Shown in pieces: positions 24,060 to 34,106 of a DNA stretch of 38,328 nucleotides. Where the stretch lies: contig CANHVK010000014.1 of the NCBI GenBank assembly GCA_947464135.1, forward strand, positions 1 through 38,328, given 5' to 3'. The stretch comes from Flavobacteriia bacterium. GTDB taxonomy: Bacteria > Bacteroidota > Bacteroidia > Flavobacteriales_D > Crocinitomicaceae. The position numbers and the translations under genes are program-made. Under the pieces are notes generated by a model. It had not been told where the DNA came from, ran no database searches, and saw nothing but the letters and a program-made list of their open reading frames with translations. How positions within the stretch are numbered: position 1 is the first letter of the stretch; every line of letters begins with the position of its first letter.

Positions 24060-25349
24060 CTAACCGTAAATCACATCCAACGCCTTGCAAAACTTCACAA
24101 CAACCTCTGCTAAAATTTCAGGAGTGTGAGCTAACGAAACAAATCCAACTTCGTATCCACTTGGACCTAAATAAACACCTTGTTCTAATAAAGCGTGGTG
24201 TAAATGTTTAAATCCTGTCATATCTGGGTTTATTTCATCTGCACGACGAATGGTTTTATTTCCTGCAAACGATAACCAGAAAATAGAACCTATGGTATGA
24301 ATTTCAAAAGCATATCCTTTTTCTTTAGCATGCGCATTGATAGGCGCAATAAAATCGATTGTTTTTTTCTCTAAAGCTTCGTAAAAACCAGGTTTAGCAC
24401 ATTCAGTTAATTGTGCAATACCTGCAGACATCGCTACTGGATTACCAGACAATGTACCTGCTTGGTAAACATCTCCATCTGGAGAAACTCTTGCCATTAT
24501 TTCTTTGCTTGCGCCATACGCTCCTACAGGTAAACCGCCTCCAATAATTTTACCATAAGTAACAATATCAGGACGAATTCCATAATGTTCAGCAGCACCT
24601 GCAAATGCAACTCTAAATCCAGAAATTACCTCATCAAAAAACAATAAAATATTGTGTTGTGTACATAATTCTCGTAACGCTAATAAAAACGTTTTTTCTT
24701 GTAATAATAACCCGTTGTTTGCCGGAATTGGTTCGATAATCGCACACGCAATTTCGTCTTTGTATGTTTCCATACAATGTTTTAATGCTTCAATATCATT
24801 TAATGGCAATACGATGGTTTCTTGAGCAAAACTTTCAGGGACACCCGCACTGGTTGACGCACCAAAAGTGACTAATCCACTACCTGCTTTTACCAACATC
24901 GCATCCACGTGACCGTGGTAACATCCTTCAAATTTTATCACTTTGTTTTTTCCTGTATAGCCACGAGCTAAACGCAATGCAGACATTACCGCTTCTGTTC
25001 CAGAACTTACAAAACGCATTTTTTCAATGAAAGGATTTTTAGATAAAATCAACTCTGCTAATTCATTTTCCAAACGTGTTGGTGCTCCAAAACTTGAACC
25101 GTTTTGCATCGTAGCAACTACTTTTTCGTATACAGCAGGGTGATTATGTCCCAAAATAAGTGGACCCCAACTACAACAAAAATCTACAAATTCATTATCA
25201 TCTTCATCCCAAATACGGCAACCATCTCCTTTTTTGATGAATAGTGGTGAACCATCTACCGATTTGAATGCTCTTACAGGAGAATTAACCCCACCCGGAA
25301 AATAATTTTTCGCAGTAGCAAATAAAGATTCAGAAACCGTTGTTTTCAT
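24060..25349 (-). CDS. hemL: Glutamate-1-semialdehyde 2,1-aminomutase
   Basis: PLP enzyme of the C5 haem route, converting glutamate-1-semialdehyde to 5-aminolevulinate. The 429-residue protein has FPGGVNSPVRAFKSV (17-31), SSGTEAVMSALRLAR (115-129), CYHGHVDAMLVKAGSG (143-158), FFDEVISGFRV (237-247) and the PLP lysine K267 in VTYGKIIGGGLPVGA. All features are standard. It is divergent from kynU and followed by a strong terminator. Confidence 0.97.
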   Translation of the reverse strand: MKTTVSESLFATAKNYFPGGVNSPVRAFKSVDGSPLFIKKGDGCRIWDEDDNEFVDFCCSWGPLILGHNHPAVYEKVVATMQNGSSFGAPTRLENELAELILSKNPFIEKMRFVSSGTEAVMSALRLARGYTGKNKVIKFEGCYHGHVDAMLVKAGSGLVTFGASTSAGVPESFAQETIVLPLNDIEALKHCMETYKDEIACAIIEPIPANNGLLLQEKTFLLALRELCTQHNILLFFDEVISGFRVAFAGAAEHYGIRPDIVTYGKIIGGGLPVGAYGASKEIMARVSPDGDVYQAGTLSGNPVAMSAGIAQLTECAKPGFYEALEKKTIDFIAPINAHAKEKGYAFEIHTIGSIFWLSFAGNKTIRRADEINPDMTGFKHLHHALLEQGVYLGPSGYEVGFVSLAHTPEILAEVVVKFCKALDVIYG

Positions 25350-25453
25350 ATGGAATAAGAATTTGTTATTTCAAAGAGTAAAATTACTCAAATTATATTT
25401 TTGACAAGTCTTCTTTTCAAACATAACAAAATTTAAATTCCTTTTAAAAATTG

Positions 25454-25493
25454 TATCTTTGATGTTTTATCTTGCTTGCTTTTCAAACAAGCA
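25454..25493 (+). promoter_or_regulatory. Putative kynU promoter and leader hairpin
   Basis: TATCTTTG (25454-25461) is a perfect TAnnTTTG match, 64 bases before the kynU ATG. A small hairpin TGCTTG (25473-25478) with CAAGCA (25488-25493) falls in the predicted leader. No -33 element is obvious. Confidence 0.45.
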
Positions 25494-25525
25494 TTTGAAG
25501 TATTTGTTTAGTTTAAAATTAATAT

Positions 25526-26806
25526 ATGGAAAATTCGTTAGCATTCGCGCAACAACAAGACGCAAACGATTCGTTGAGAGGCTTCAGAGACCGTTTTTTA
25601 ATGCCTACTTTTCACCAAAATCAGGTTCGTTATTTCACTGGAAATTCATTGGGTTTACAACCTAAATCGACTGCTTCTTACATTCAACAAGAATTAGACG
25701 ATTGGGCAGAGTGGGGAGTTGAAGGTCACTTTCACGGAAAACGTCCTTGGTTTAGTTACCACGAAAATTTAACTGAAAAAATCGCGAAAGTTGTTGGTGC
25801 AAAACCAATTGAAGTTGTTGTAACACATTCTTTAACAACGAATATTCATTTATTAATGGTGTCGTTTTTCGAACCAAAAGGAAAACGTAAAAAAATCATT
25901 TGTGAAGCAAAAGCGTTCCCAAGTGATCAATATGCCTTGGAATCGCAAATCAAATTCCATAACCTGGATTTAGCGACAGATTTAATCGAAATCTCGCCAA
26001 GAGAAGGAGAACATACGATCCGTGAAGAGGATATCTTAACTAAAATTGCTGAAACCGGTGAAGAACTTGCGTTAGTAATGATTGGTGGGGTAAACTACTA
26101 CACAGGTCAATTATTCGATATGAAAAAAATCACTGAAGCTGCTCACGCTGTAGGGGCTTATGCTGGTTTTGATTTAGCACACGCTGCAGGAAATATTCAC
26201 TTGAAATTAAACGAGTGGAATGTAGATTTCGCTGCTTGGTGTTCATACAAGTACTTAAATTCTTCACCAGGTGGAGTTTCTGGAATGTTTGTTCACGAAA
26301 AACACGCAAATAGACCTGAATTAAAACGTTTTGCTGGATGGTGGGGTCATAATAAGGATGTTCGTTTCTTAATGGAACCAGGTTTTCAACCTATGTCGGG
26401 TGCAGAAGGATGGCAGTTGAGTAATGCTCCTGTTTTAGGAATGGCAGCTCACCTTGCTTCTCTTGATATTTTTGACGAGGCAGGAATGGAAAATCTTTGT
26501 CAAAAAAGAGACGCATTGACTGGATTTTTAGAATTCATTATTGATGATATTTCTGCAAGACATAAAGATTTATGTACGTTCGAAATTATCACTCCAAGAG
26601 ATAAAACAAAACGTGGTGCACAGTTGTCTATGTTAGTACATGGTAAAGGAAAAGCAATCTTTGATAAATTAAGCGATGCAGGTGTTGTTGCTGATTGGAG
26701 AGAGCCTAACGTAATTCGTTTAGCACCTGTTCCGTTATATAATTCATTTGAAGATGTTTATTATTTCGGTAAACATTTGGCGGATGCAATTGTAGAATTG
26801 GCGTAA
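25526..26806 (+). CDS. kynU: Kynureninase
   Basis: PLP enzyme that cleaves kynurenine or 3-hydroxykynurenine to anthranilate or 3-hydroxyanthranilate plus alanine. The 426-residue protein has [13 protein letters not shown] (36-48), [11 protein letters not shown] (101-111), the PLP-binding aspartate in [10 protein letters not shown] (D216) and the Schiff-base lysine K242 in [13 protein letters not shown]. The C-terminal half matches the family throughout. It lies 79 bases upstream of kmo on the same strand; together they favour the 3-hydroxyanthranilate branch leading to quinolinate and NAD. Confidence 0.96.
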   Translation: MENSLAFAQQQDANDSLRGFRDRFLMPTFHQNQVRYFTGNSLGLQPKSTASYIQQELDDWAEWGVEGHFHGKRPWFSYHENLTEKIAKVVGAKPIEVVVTHSLTTNIHLLMVSFFEPKGKRKKIICEAKAFPSDQYALESQIKFHNLDLATDLIEISPREGEHTIREEDILTKIAETGEELALVMIGGVNYYTGQLFDMKKITEAAHAVGAYAGFDLAHAAGNIHLKLNEWNVDFAAWCSYKYLNSSPGGVSGMFVHEKHANRPELKRFAGWWGHNKDVRFLMEPGFQPMSGAEGWQLSNAPVLGMAAHLASLDIFDEAGMENLCQKRDALTGFLEFIIDDISARHKDLCTFEIITPRDKTKRGAQLSMLVHGKGKAIFDKLSDAGVVADWREPNVIRLAPVPLYNSFEDVYYFGKHLADAIVELA

Positions 26807-26813
26807 TATTTTG

Positions 26814-26841
26814 GTACGAATGTTCCATGGAACCTTCGTAC
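26814..26841. repeat. 28-base near-perfect palindrome in the kynU-kmo gap
   Basis: From GTACGAA at the left to TTCGTAC at the right, centred on GTTCCATGGAAC (26822-26833); 13 of 14 pairs match, the only mismatch being T26821 with C26834. In RNA it would form a strong hairpin 8 bases after the kynU stop. No T run follows, so it is not a classic terminator. Confidence 0.85.
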
Positions 26842-26844
26842 TAT

Positions 26845-26862
26845 GATGTTGCATGCAACATC
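26845..26862. repeat. 18-base perfect palindrome in the kynU-kmo gap
   Basis: GATGTTGCATGCAACATC reads identically on both strands. It starts 3 bases after the first palindrome. Both share a core of the form GTTSCATGSAAC. The ATG at its centre (26853) is in frame with kmo but is not the likely start. Confidence 0.88.
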
Positions 26863-26885
26863 CAAATATCAAAATAATTATTATT

Positions 26886-28223
26886 ATGAAAAAAGTAGCA
26901 GTAGTAGGCGCAGGATTAGCAGGTAGTTTACAAGCAATTTTGATGGCTAAAAAAGGATATGAAGTATCTGTTTTTGAACGACGAAAAGACCTACGTAAAG
27001 CAAAATTAATTGCAGGAAGATCGATCAATCTAGCATTGTCTCATAGAGGTTGGAAAGCATTAGAATTAGCAGGTATAGCGGATGATATCCGTCAAATTGC
27101 GATACCTATGTACCAACGTTGTATGCATGCACTCGATGGTACTTTGACATACCAACCTTACGGAAAGGAAGACGAAGCAATCTATTCGGTATCACGTGGT
27201 GGGTTAAACCAAAAATTAATGAATTTGGCCGATCAATATCCTTCCATTTCTTATTATTTCAATCGAAAATGTAACGATATCGATTTAGATACAAACACCT
27301 TGATCTTTGATAATTCTGAGACAGGAGAACGCGAAAAACACCAAGTAGACAAAGTATTTGCTACAGATGGAGCATTTTCAGCAGTGCGTATGCGCATGCA
27401 AAAAAGTACCATGTTTGATTACTCTCAAAAATATTTGGACCATGGATACAAAGAATTAGTAATTCCAGCAAATGAGGATGGCACGCATAAATTAGACAAA
27501 AACTGTTTACATATTTGGCCAAGAGGCGAATTTATGATGATTGCTTTGGCAAATTTAGATGGTAGTTTTACTTGTACTCTATTCTTTCCAATGAAAGGAG
27601 AGGTTTCTTTTGAAAGCTTAAAAACAAGAGAACAAGTATCTGATTTCTTTGATAAAACGTTTCCTGATGCAGTGGAAATGATGCCTACTCTATTAGATGA
27701 CTATTTTAGTAACCCAACATCTACATTAATTATGGTACGTTGTACACCTTGGAATCACGGAGACGATGTAGTATTAATTGGGGATGCAGCACACGCTATT
27801 GTACCTTTCTACGGACAAGGAATGAACTGTGCTTTTGAAGATTGTACTGTTTTTCACGAAATGCACGAAGAAGCAAATGGAAATTGGGATGGACTATTAG
27901 GTCGTTTTTCAGATAGACGCGTTCCTGAAGGAAATGCTATTTTAGATTTAGCACTACAAAATTACGTGGAGATGCGTGATTTAACGGCTGACCCTAACTT
28001 CTTGTTACAAAAGAAAATTGAAGCTAAATTCAGCAAATTGTATCCTGAAAAATGGATTCCATTGTACTCACAAGTAACATTTAGCCATATACCATATAGT
28101 CAAGCTATTCAAAATGGAAGAAAGCAAGACGAAATTATGGCTGAAATCTTAAAAATGGATAACATTCACGATAACTGGGATGCTCCAGAAGTAATGGATA
28201 AATTATTAACATTGGTAAAATAA
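26886..28223 (+). CDS. kmo: Kynurenine 3-monooxygenase
   Basis: FAD- and NADPH-dependent hydroxylase converting kynurenine to 3-hydroxykynurenine. The 445-residue protein opens with the Rossmann motif VAVVGAGLAGSL, and has the second FAD motif GDAAHAIVPFYGQGMNCAFED split over residues 299-319, with the C-terminal family block FSHIPYSQA. I start at ATG 26886 (MKKVAVVGAG); an in-frame ATG at 26853 lies in the centre of a perfect palindrome and would add 11 residues not seen in the family. The stop is 5 bases before the next gene, so that gene is probably cotranscribed. No kynurenine formamidase or tryptophan dioxygenase gene is in the window. Confidence 0.95.
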   Translation: MKKVAVVGAGLAGSLQAILMAKKGYEVSVFERRKDLRKAKLIAGRSINLALSHRGWKALELAGIADDIRQIAIPMYQRCMHALDGTLTYQPYGKEDEAIYSVSRGGLNQKLMNLADQYPSISYYFNRKCNDIDLDTNTLIFDNSETGEREKHQVDKVFATDGAFSAVRMRMQKSTMFDYSQKYLDHGYKELVIPANEDGTHKLDKNCLHIWPRGEFMMIALANLDGSFTCTLFFPMKGEVSFESLKTREQVSDFFDKTFPDAVEMMPTLLDDYFSNPTSTLIMVRCTPWNHGDDVVLIGDAAHAIVPFYGQGMNCAFEDCTVFHEMHEEANGNWDGLLGRFSDRRVPEGNAILDLALQNYVEMRDLTADPNFLLQKKIEAKFSKLYPEKWIPLYSQVTFSHIPYSQAIQNGRKQDEIMAEILKMDNIHDNWDAPEVMDKLLTLVK

Positions 28224-28228
28224 TTCGT

Positions 28229-29080
28229 ATGAAGTCTACACTCATTTTATTCATATGCGTTTTCGTTTCATTAAGTTCATTCGGACAAAGAAAGCGTAAA
28301 AAAGATATGATGGGAGGTGCACGCGATTATAGACCTTTAAGTAATACAGGTTTGCAAGTAAGTATAGGACCAACTTATACTTACGGCAAATCTACTAATC
28401 TAGATATAGATAATAGAAGCTCTCTAAACATACAACCAAATGGTAGAATTGGTTTTTATGGAGACATTGGAACAGCCTATTTTACTCCAAGTGATCGTAA
28501 AGGAATTTGGGGACTTTTAGTTAAATATACAGATTGGGGAATTGGCGCTGCCCTTTTTGGTGGTACCGAAACACTAAATTATTTAAACAAAACAACTAAC
28601 GAGACAACCTATTTTGCTGATGGTAAATTTTATCATTACTCTTTAGCAGGAAGACTTACGTTTCATCACATGTTTTATATTCCTAAAACAGGTGTTTTTG
28701 TGGATAATGGTTTGGGGTTGAATGTCAATTATACAGGGTTGAATTTCAGTGATTATTCTGTTTCAAACGATGCCTTAACTAATGCAGGTGTAAATCAAGT
28801 TTTTGCTGATAGATTTATAGCTCAAATGCATTATAATGTTGGTTTTGGTTTCCGTTTGAAAAGAGGTAGTTATTGTATCCCAAGTGTACAATTACCCATT
28901 GTTGGATTGTATGAATGGAATCAAGGGACTCCTCGTTTCAATTGGTTTTCAAGTCAATACTTACCAATAATTTTTAAATTAAAATTCGTTCGTTTATTTA
29001 CAAAACATACAGGTGGTTGTGATAGTTTTGGTTCTGAAGAAGACAGAAAACGAAACGAAGAATATATGCAGAATAAATAA
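28229..29080 (+). CDS. Secreted protein, probable small outer-membrane beta-barrel
   Basis: A 283-residue protein with a signal peptide (cleavage near residue 20, after SLSSFG), then alternating aromatic/glycine strands typical of an outer-membrane barrel (LQVSIGPTYTYGKS, GRIGFYGDIGTAYF, HYNVGFGFRLKRGSY). The short C-terminus is charged (EEDRKRNEEYMQNK). No named family is recognised. It lies 5 bases after kmo, and its stop is 3 bases from the stop of the convergent barrel gene. A link to kynurenine metabolism is suggested only by position. Confidence 0.72.
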   Translation: MKSTLILFICVFVSLSSFGQRKRKKDMMGGARDYRPLSNTGLQVSIGPTYTYGKSTNLDIDNRSSLNIQPNGRIGFYGDIGTAYFTPSDRKGIWGLLVKYTDWGIGAALFGGTETLNYLNKTTNETTYFADGKFYHYSLAGRLTFHHMFYIPKTGVFVDNGLGLNVNYTGLNFSDYSVSNDALTNAGVNQVFADRFIAQMHYNVGFGFRLKRGSYCIPSVQLPIVGLYEWNQGTPRFNWFSSQYLPIIFKLKFVRLFTKHTGGCDSFGSEEDRKRNEEYMQNK

Positions 29081-29083
29081 TCC

Positions 29084-30817
29084 TTAGAATCTAAAGGTGA
29101 CACCACCCATTATTTGAAATGCCTGAACTGGATATTTGTACCAACGGAAATATTGTTGAGCCGCTACGTTATTACATTGTAAAAAAGCTGAAATTCGATT
29201 TGTATAACGGTATTCTACACCAACATTAGCATCGATAATAAATCCTAATTCTTTGGCAATTTGAATGTCTTCAATGGTAGTTTTATCTTTATCTGTAGTA
29301 TCATATATTAAGGCTTTTCTTCCGCCTTCTCCATTCAAATCTAAAGTAAAAATGAACTTATTTTGAAATACATACGACCCACGTACAATGAATTGATAAG
29401 TAGGTAAATTCCAAGCATAAGAATTGTGTTTAACCATACTATAATTGAAAAAACGACCCGTTGCATCTAATTTTAATTTTTCATTTAACTGATAAGCTGC
29501 CGTAGCTTCTGCAGTAAAAATATTCATCGTATCATAAATGGCTCTAAATTGATTCAAATTACGGTGAATAGCGTTGCTATCTGATACGAATAATGCTTTG
29601 TTTCTTACTTCTGAATAATTAGCACAAATATTAAATTCTAATTGTTTTGTGATAATCCCACGCACACCCAAGAAAGCGTTATAAGGTGTACTTTCATTCC
29701 GTAATTCAGGATTTGATTGTAAAAATGGATTCTGAGTAGCAAGGGACTTAAATGTACCCTGTTTCATACCCCCTTTAACTCCTACATATGGAATAATTAA
29801 ATTATCAAATAGAGCATATTTTATATCTAGTAATGGATAAAGAGTAACTAATGTGGACGTATTTTTAGTTAGTGACATAGTAACATCAACCCCTATTTGA
29901 GCCTTTAATTTTTTTCCTGAAAAAAGGGATGTAATATTCGGTTTTAAGGAAACTTGCGTATTTGTATAATCAATAGCTGAATCCAATTTTGTTAGCTTAT
30001 TATCAGTATTTCCATAGAGATAATGGTTTTGAAATACGTTAACATCCACTCCAAAAATCTCTTTTCCTTTGCGGTACCAAAAACTATTTAATGACGTTAT
30101 TGTATTCTCGTTTCCAAACCAATTTTCAGTAACAGGTTTATCTTTGAAATTTGCATAGTCTAACGAAATCATATAGTTCAAACGCAAGCTATCCATTTTA
30201 TGAGAATGAAATTTGATTCCAGCACCCATTTCTTTAAATCGTTGGTTAATGCTATCTTGATCAGCAGCTGGACGCATAACACCATAGCGATTTACACCAT
30301 AGTTATTAAAACGAAAATCACCCAAAATAGAATAATTCAACTGTTTAATTCCACCAAACAAATTATAGTTTGTTCTATCAAATTGAGCTGGAGCATACCC
30401 TTTTAATTGACCAAACGAACTGATATGTTTAATATTAGCACCATAAACGTATTTACGAGAACGAGTATTGTTATAATAAACTTCTCCCAAAGGCATTATT
30501 GGCGAACCTATTCCAACTTTAACATATCCGTTGTAAAGTTTAAGCATTTTATTTTCAGATAATTTGACATTAGCGGGTACAATCGGCTCTGTAGTAACCA
30601 CTGTTTCATACTTCAGCGCCATCATAGGATATTCAATAACCTTATAATTTACTACTGTATCAATTAATCGAGGTTGAGAACCTATTCTAACAGCTGGCTC
30701 AACTTCACGTTTAACTTCAACAATGATACTATCTCTATCTTCTTCTTTTTGATGTTTTTGAGCAAAATTCCAATTGGCAATGCTAATTAAAACAAGGAGT
30801 GCAACTATTTTCTTCAT
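29084..30817 (-). CDS. Outer-membrane beta-barrel protein, TonB-receptor-like, paired with a TPR protein
   Basis: A 577-residue protein with a signal peptide (MKKIVALLVLISIANWNFAQ) and a long series of amphipathic beta strands ending in YPVQAFQIMGGVTFRF, a terminal aromatic typical of BAM substrates. No plug domain or TonB box is visible, so it is a barrel resembling the C-terminal part of TonB-dependent receptors rather than a complete one. The start shares one base with the TPR gene's stop (TAATG), so they are coupled. Function unknown; the pair recurs in Flavobacteriia in my recollection. Confidence 0.78.
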   Translation of the reverse strand: MKKIVALLVLISIANWNFAQKHQKEEDRDSIIVEVKREVEPAVRIGSQPRLIDTVVNYKVIEYPMMALKYETVVTTEPIVPANVKLSENKMLKLYNGYVKVGIGSPIMPLGEVYYNNTRSRKYVYGANIKHISSFGQLKGYAPAQFDRTNYNLFGGIKQLNYSILGDFRFNNYGVNRYGVMRPAADQDSINQRFKEMGAGIKFHSHKMDSLRLNYMISLDYANFKDKPVTENWFGNENTITSLNSFWYRKGKEIFGVDVNVFQNHYLYGNTDNKLTKLDSAIDYTNTQVSLKPNITSLFSGKKLKAQIGVDVTMSLTKNTSTLVTLYPLLDIKYALFDNLIIPYVGVKGGMKQGTFKSLATQNPFLQSNPELRNESTPYNAFLGVRGIITKQLEFNICANYSEVRNKALFVSDSNAIHRNLNQFRAIYDTMNIFTAEATAAYQLNEKLKLDATGRFFNYSMVKHNSYAWNLPTYQFIVRGSYVFQNKFIFTLDLNGEGGRKALIYDTTDKDKTTIEDIQIAKELGFIIDANVGVEYRYTNRISAFLQCNNVAAQQYFRWYKYPVQAFQIMGGVTFRF

Positions 30818-33800
30818 TATTTAGTTTCGTTTTCTGGTTGAATTTCTATAATTTCTTCTTCAATGGGCGCAGGTTGCGTTTCGTCTATTTCAATTTCAGC
30901 AGGAACTTCCTCTGGCTTCGGATTTTCATCAACTTTAGGAGCTTTTAACTGCATTAACTCATCCAATTGTTGTTTTGCCTGGGAAAGAATACCATCTTCT
31001 TGATGAGGGTAATTCATAATAATCGTATTCAAGTCTTGTTCTGCTTTAAATAAATCTCCCTTTTCAATATTTAGTTTGGACTGTAATAAATAAGCCTTCG
31101 CTATCCAAAAGTCATATTGTGGCTTCATATCCATCATGTATTGAATCGCCAACTCTGTTCTTGACCAATCCTTTTCATTGAAAGCAATTTCTGCTAAATA
31201 ATATCGGGATTCTGCACCAAACTCTGTTGAAGTATTCTCATTTACCCATTGTAAAGCAACACGTGATTCAGTGTATTTACCTAGATGAAAAGATGATATA
31301 CCTTTTGCAAATTGAGCTTCTAATTTCACATTTGGATTCAATTGTTGTGAAGCTAAAACTTTATCAGCATAAGAATTCGCATTACTCCAATTTTCTAATA
31401 AAAAATGGCAACGCATTAAACCAATATTTGTGTTCTTAACAATGTCAGGTTTACTGGAAATATTCTCTAATTTAGTATAATACATTAAAGCATCTTCGTA
31501 CTTCTTTGCATTATAAAAATACCTGGATACACGTAATGCTGCCAATTCAGAGAAATCAGTGATTGGACCATCTAATATATCACGATAAATTTTAATGGCA
31601 GTATCTTCGTGTTTTAATTGGAAATGAGCATTTGCTAAGTAAGATTTTACTTCAATTGCGTATTTTCCATGTGGGAATTTACCGATGTATTTTTCCAAAG
31701 CAGGAATAGCTTTCACATATGCACTGTCTAAATACGGATCAAGCCCTGTATTGTAATAAATTTCTTCTGCTTCATCTTTAGAAAATTCAGCACAATCGTA
31801 TTGAGCAACAACGGACTCTACTCTTTCTGGTTGACCTAACTTTTTATACAAGTTAATTAATCCTTTCACAGCATCTGCACAGGTATTTCTGTTACTACTA
31901 TATTTATCCAATACAATTTTGTAGTAATTTTCAGATAACGTGTATTCCTCCTTTTTCAAGTAAATATCAGCCAATTGAATTAAAGCATCTTTGACCATCA
32001 TCGTCTCTGGATAATCTTTTAAAATTCGTTCAAAATATATTGTCGCTTTTGATTCATCTGGAATTAATCGATAAGTTAAACCAATCTCATATAAACTATT
32101 AAGTAAATATTTTGATTGAGGATACGTCTGTATTAAGTTTTCTAATCGAGATATTTTATTATTCAAATCACCTTTATATCCGTATGTTTTTGCCATAAAA
32201 TATAATGTTTGATCTTCATAACCTAATTTCATATTAAATGCTTCTTGGTAATTACGGATAGCCTGATCATTTGCTTTTGATACATAGTAAGCATCCGCTA
32301 AACGCATATAAGCATCTAATCTTTTTTCCGCGGTCCCTTTGTTTTTACTTTCTTGTAAATACATTTTAAAAGACTCTATTACATTTTGATAGTCTTGTTT
32401 AGCCAAATAAGCATATCCTAAATTATAATATGCATCTGCTCTTAAATCAGACAAATAAGTATTATGAAAATCTAAAAAACTTTTATACCCACTAATAGAT
32501 TTTCCAAAATTATCAGTTAATAAATAGGCTTCCGACACCCAATATTTTGCTTTTGCTGAAATATTTATATCAACTGGGTGTTTATCCACTTTTTCAAAGG
32601 CTTCGATTGCTTTGTAATAATTTTGTTTTAAGAATAACTCCACCCCTCTATTAAAAGCAATAATCTGATATGCACTACCCAGCTTAATATCCATCTTAGC
32701 AATTTTATCTAATGACTTTAATGCTTCATCATAATTACTTGTTTGCGTATATACATTTACAAGGTATTCATATACATCACTTTTACGTTCAGAATTTGGG
32801 TACTTAGACAAAAATTGAGTTAAAGCTCTTTGTGCTTCATTAAATGGATTAACATCTAACTTATAAGATAGGACAGCAAAATTATATAAAGCATCTTCCT
32901 GTATTTTTGGGCGACTTTCAATAGTAGAACAGACTTCAAACGCTTTTCTAGCAGCTGCATTATCTCCCTTTTTTAAATATACTTCTCCAATATGATACAA
33001 AGCCATTTGTCCCATATCGTCTTTTGTTTGAGCAACTTTATCAAATAATTTGATTGCTTTATCATAATTACCTGATTGAAAGTAAGAATATCCTAACTGA
33101 TAATCTTCTGAACGTGTTGTTTTTTGAGATTTGGTGTAATTTTCTAAATATACCGCAGCTTCGTCATATTTTCCGATTTTATAATAGGAATCTCCAATGA
33201 TTTGATTTACCTGGCGTTGGTTTGCTTTGCTTACACTGTCTGTCAAAGTTGTAGCAAACTGTGTTACTTCTTGATATTTACCTTGTTGATAGTAAATTTG
33301 ACAGATGTAATAAGGAACAATATTAGCGTATTTATTTTCACTTTTCAACTTCAAAAATCCATCTAAAGCTGTTTGATATGATTTATCTTGATATGAAATA
33401 TGAGAATAGTAATAAAGAGACGGTGAGCCATACTGTGATTTACTACCTTTCACTTCATAAAAAGCATTTCTTGCATCTGTAAATTTTTTCAATTGAAAAT
33501 AGGCGTACCCTAATTTGAAATAAAACTCTTCTCTTAAATTAGCTGGAATATCTTTCTTTTCAAGTTTTGAAAACCACTGAATGGTCGTTTTGTAATCTTT
33601 TTTATTATAATAATACAAGCCTAACTTACAGTAAATTGTTGATTGAAAAATATTTTCAGGGTAATTTCTGATAAAATCTTCCATCATTGGAACTGCATCG
33701 TTTTGTTGTAATTCTAATGCAGACATTGCTTCATAATACAATGATTTAATGTACGTTGGATCATTTTTTTGCGTGCATTTATCAAGATAAGTTCGAAATT

Positions 33801-33945
33801 CTTGACGTGCGGCGCCATATTGTTCCTTTTCAAATAAGTCTTGTGCGCGTTGAAAGATCACAAACTCATTAGTATATTTTGAAGTCATTTGTGCACTTAA
33901 TGGCAAAACAACCAACAGAGAAATTAAAACCAGGAATCGGTTCAT
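30817..33945 (-). CDS. Very large secreted TPR-repeat protein
   Basis: A 1042-residue protein with a signal peptide (MNRFLVLISLLVVLPLSAQ) and tetratricopeptide repeats running from about residue 25 to 1000, for example LYHIGEVYLKKGDNAAARKA, AYYNLGYAYLAKQDYQNVI and LYEIGLTYRLIPDESKATIY. The last 40 residues are a disordered acidic/proline tail (PAEIEIDETQPAPIEEEIIE). Likely a periplasmic or outer-membrane-associated scaffold. It is translationally coupled to the barrel gene and divergent from ftsE. The partner barrel suggests a cell-envelope complex; no function is established. Confidence 0.85.
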   Translation of the reverse strand: MNRFLVLISLLVVLPLSAQMTSKYTNEFVIFQRAQDLFEKEQYGAARQEFRTYLDKCTQKNDPTYIKSLYYEAMSALELQQNDAVPMMEDFIRNYPENIFQSTIYCKLGLYYYNKKDYKTTIQWFSKLEKKDIPANLREEFYFKLGYAYFQLKKFTDARNAFYEVKGSKSQYGSPSLYYYSHISYQDKSYQTALDGFLKLKSENKYANIVPYYICQIYYQQGKYQEVTQFATTLTDSVSKANQRQVNQIIGDSYYKIGKYDEAAVYLENYTKSQKTTRSEDYQLGYSYFQSGNYDKAIKLFDKVAQTKDDMGQMALYHIGEVYLKKGDNAAARKAFEVCSTIESRPKIQEDALYNFAVLSYKLDVNPFNEAQRALTQFLSKYPNSERKSDVYEYLVNVYTQTSNYDEALKSLDKIAKMDIKLGSAYQIIAFNRGVELFLKQNYYKAIEAFEKVDKHPVDINISAKAKYWVSEAYLLTDNFGKSISGYKSFLDFHNTYLSDLRADAYYNLGYAYLAKQDYQNVIESFKMYLQESKNKGTAEKRLDAYMRLADAYYVSKANDQAIRNYQEAFNMKLGYEDQTLYFMAKTYGYKGDLNNKISRLENLIQTYPQSKYLLNSLYEIGLTYRLIPDESKATIYFERILKDYPETMMVKDALIQLADIYLKKEEYTLSENYYKIVLDKYSSNRNTCADAVKGLINLYKKLGQPERVESVVAQYDCAEFSKDEAEEIYYNTGLDPYLDSAYVKAIPALEKYIGKFPHGKYAIEVKSYLANAHFQLKHEDTAIKIYRDILDGPITDFSELAALRVSRYFYNAKKYEDALMYYTKLENISSKPDIVKNTNIGLMRCHFLLENWSNANSYADKVLASQQLNPNVKLEAQFAKGISSFHLGKYTESRVALQWVNENTSTEFGAESRYYLAEIAFNEKDWSRTELAIQYMMDMKPQYDFWIAKAYLLQSKLNIEKGDLFKAEQDLNTIIMNYPHQEDGILSQAKQQLDELMQLKAPKVDENPKPEEVPAEIEIDETQPAPIEEEIIEIQPENETK

Positions 33946-33982
33946 ACAATTACAGTTTTTTGGAAAGGTAAAATTAGAATGC

Positions 33983-34012
33983 TTTGAAATGGTGTTTCAT
34001 CAACATTTCAAA
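33983..34012. promoter_or_regulatory. Inverted repeat in the TPR-ftsE divergent region
   Basis: TTTGAAATG (33983-33991) and CATTTCAAA (34004-34012) are perfect inverted copies separated by 12 bases, midway in the 161-base divergent gap. It may be a regulator site or a leader hairpin; no promoter consensus could be assigned to either gene. Confidence 0.4.
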
Positions 34013-34106
34013 AGTTTTAAACGTAAACGTGTTAAGATAAACTTTTAGTGTACTTAAAGCGCGAAAAAAAAATGCTGAATTTTATAATGCTAAAAAATCA
34101 TCTACC

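Noticed and set aside
26853-26885. In-frame upstream ATG for kmo
   Set aside because: It is at the centre of a perfect palindrome and adds residues outside the family's N-terminus; 26886 fits the Rossmann start.
28224-29083. Terminator in the tail-to-tail gap between the two barrel genes
   Set aside because: The gap of 3 bases and its flanks show no hairpin with a T run.
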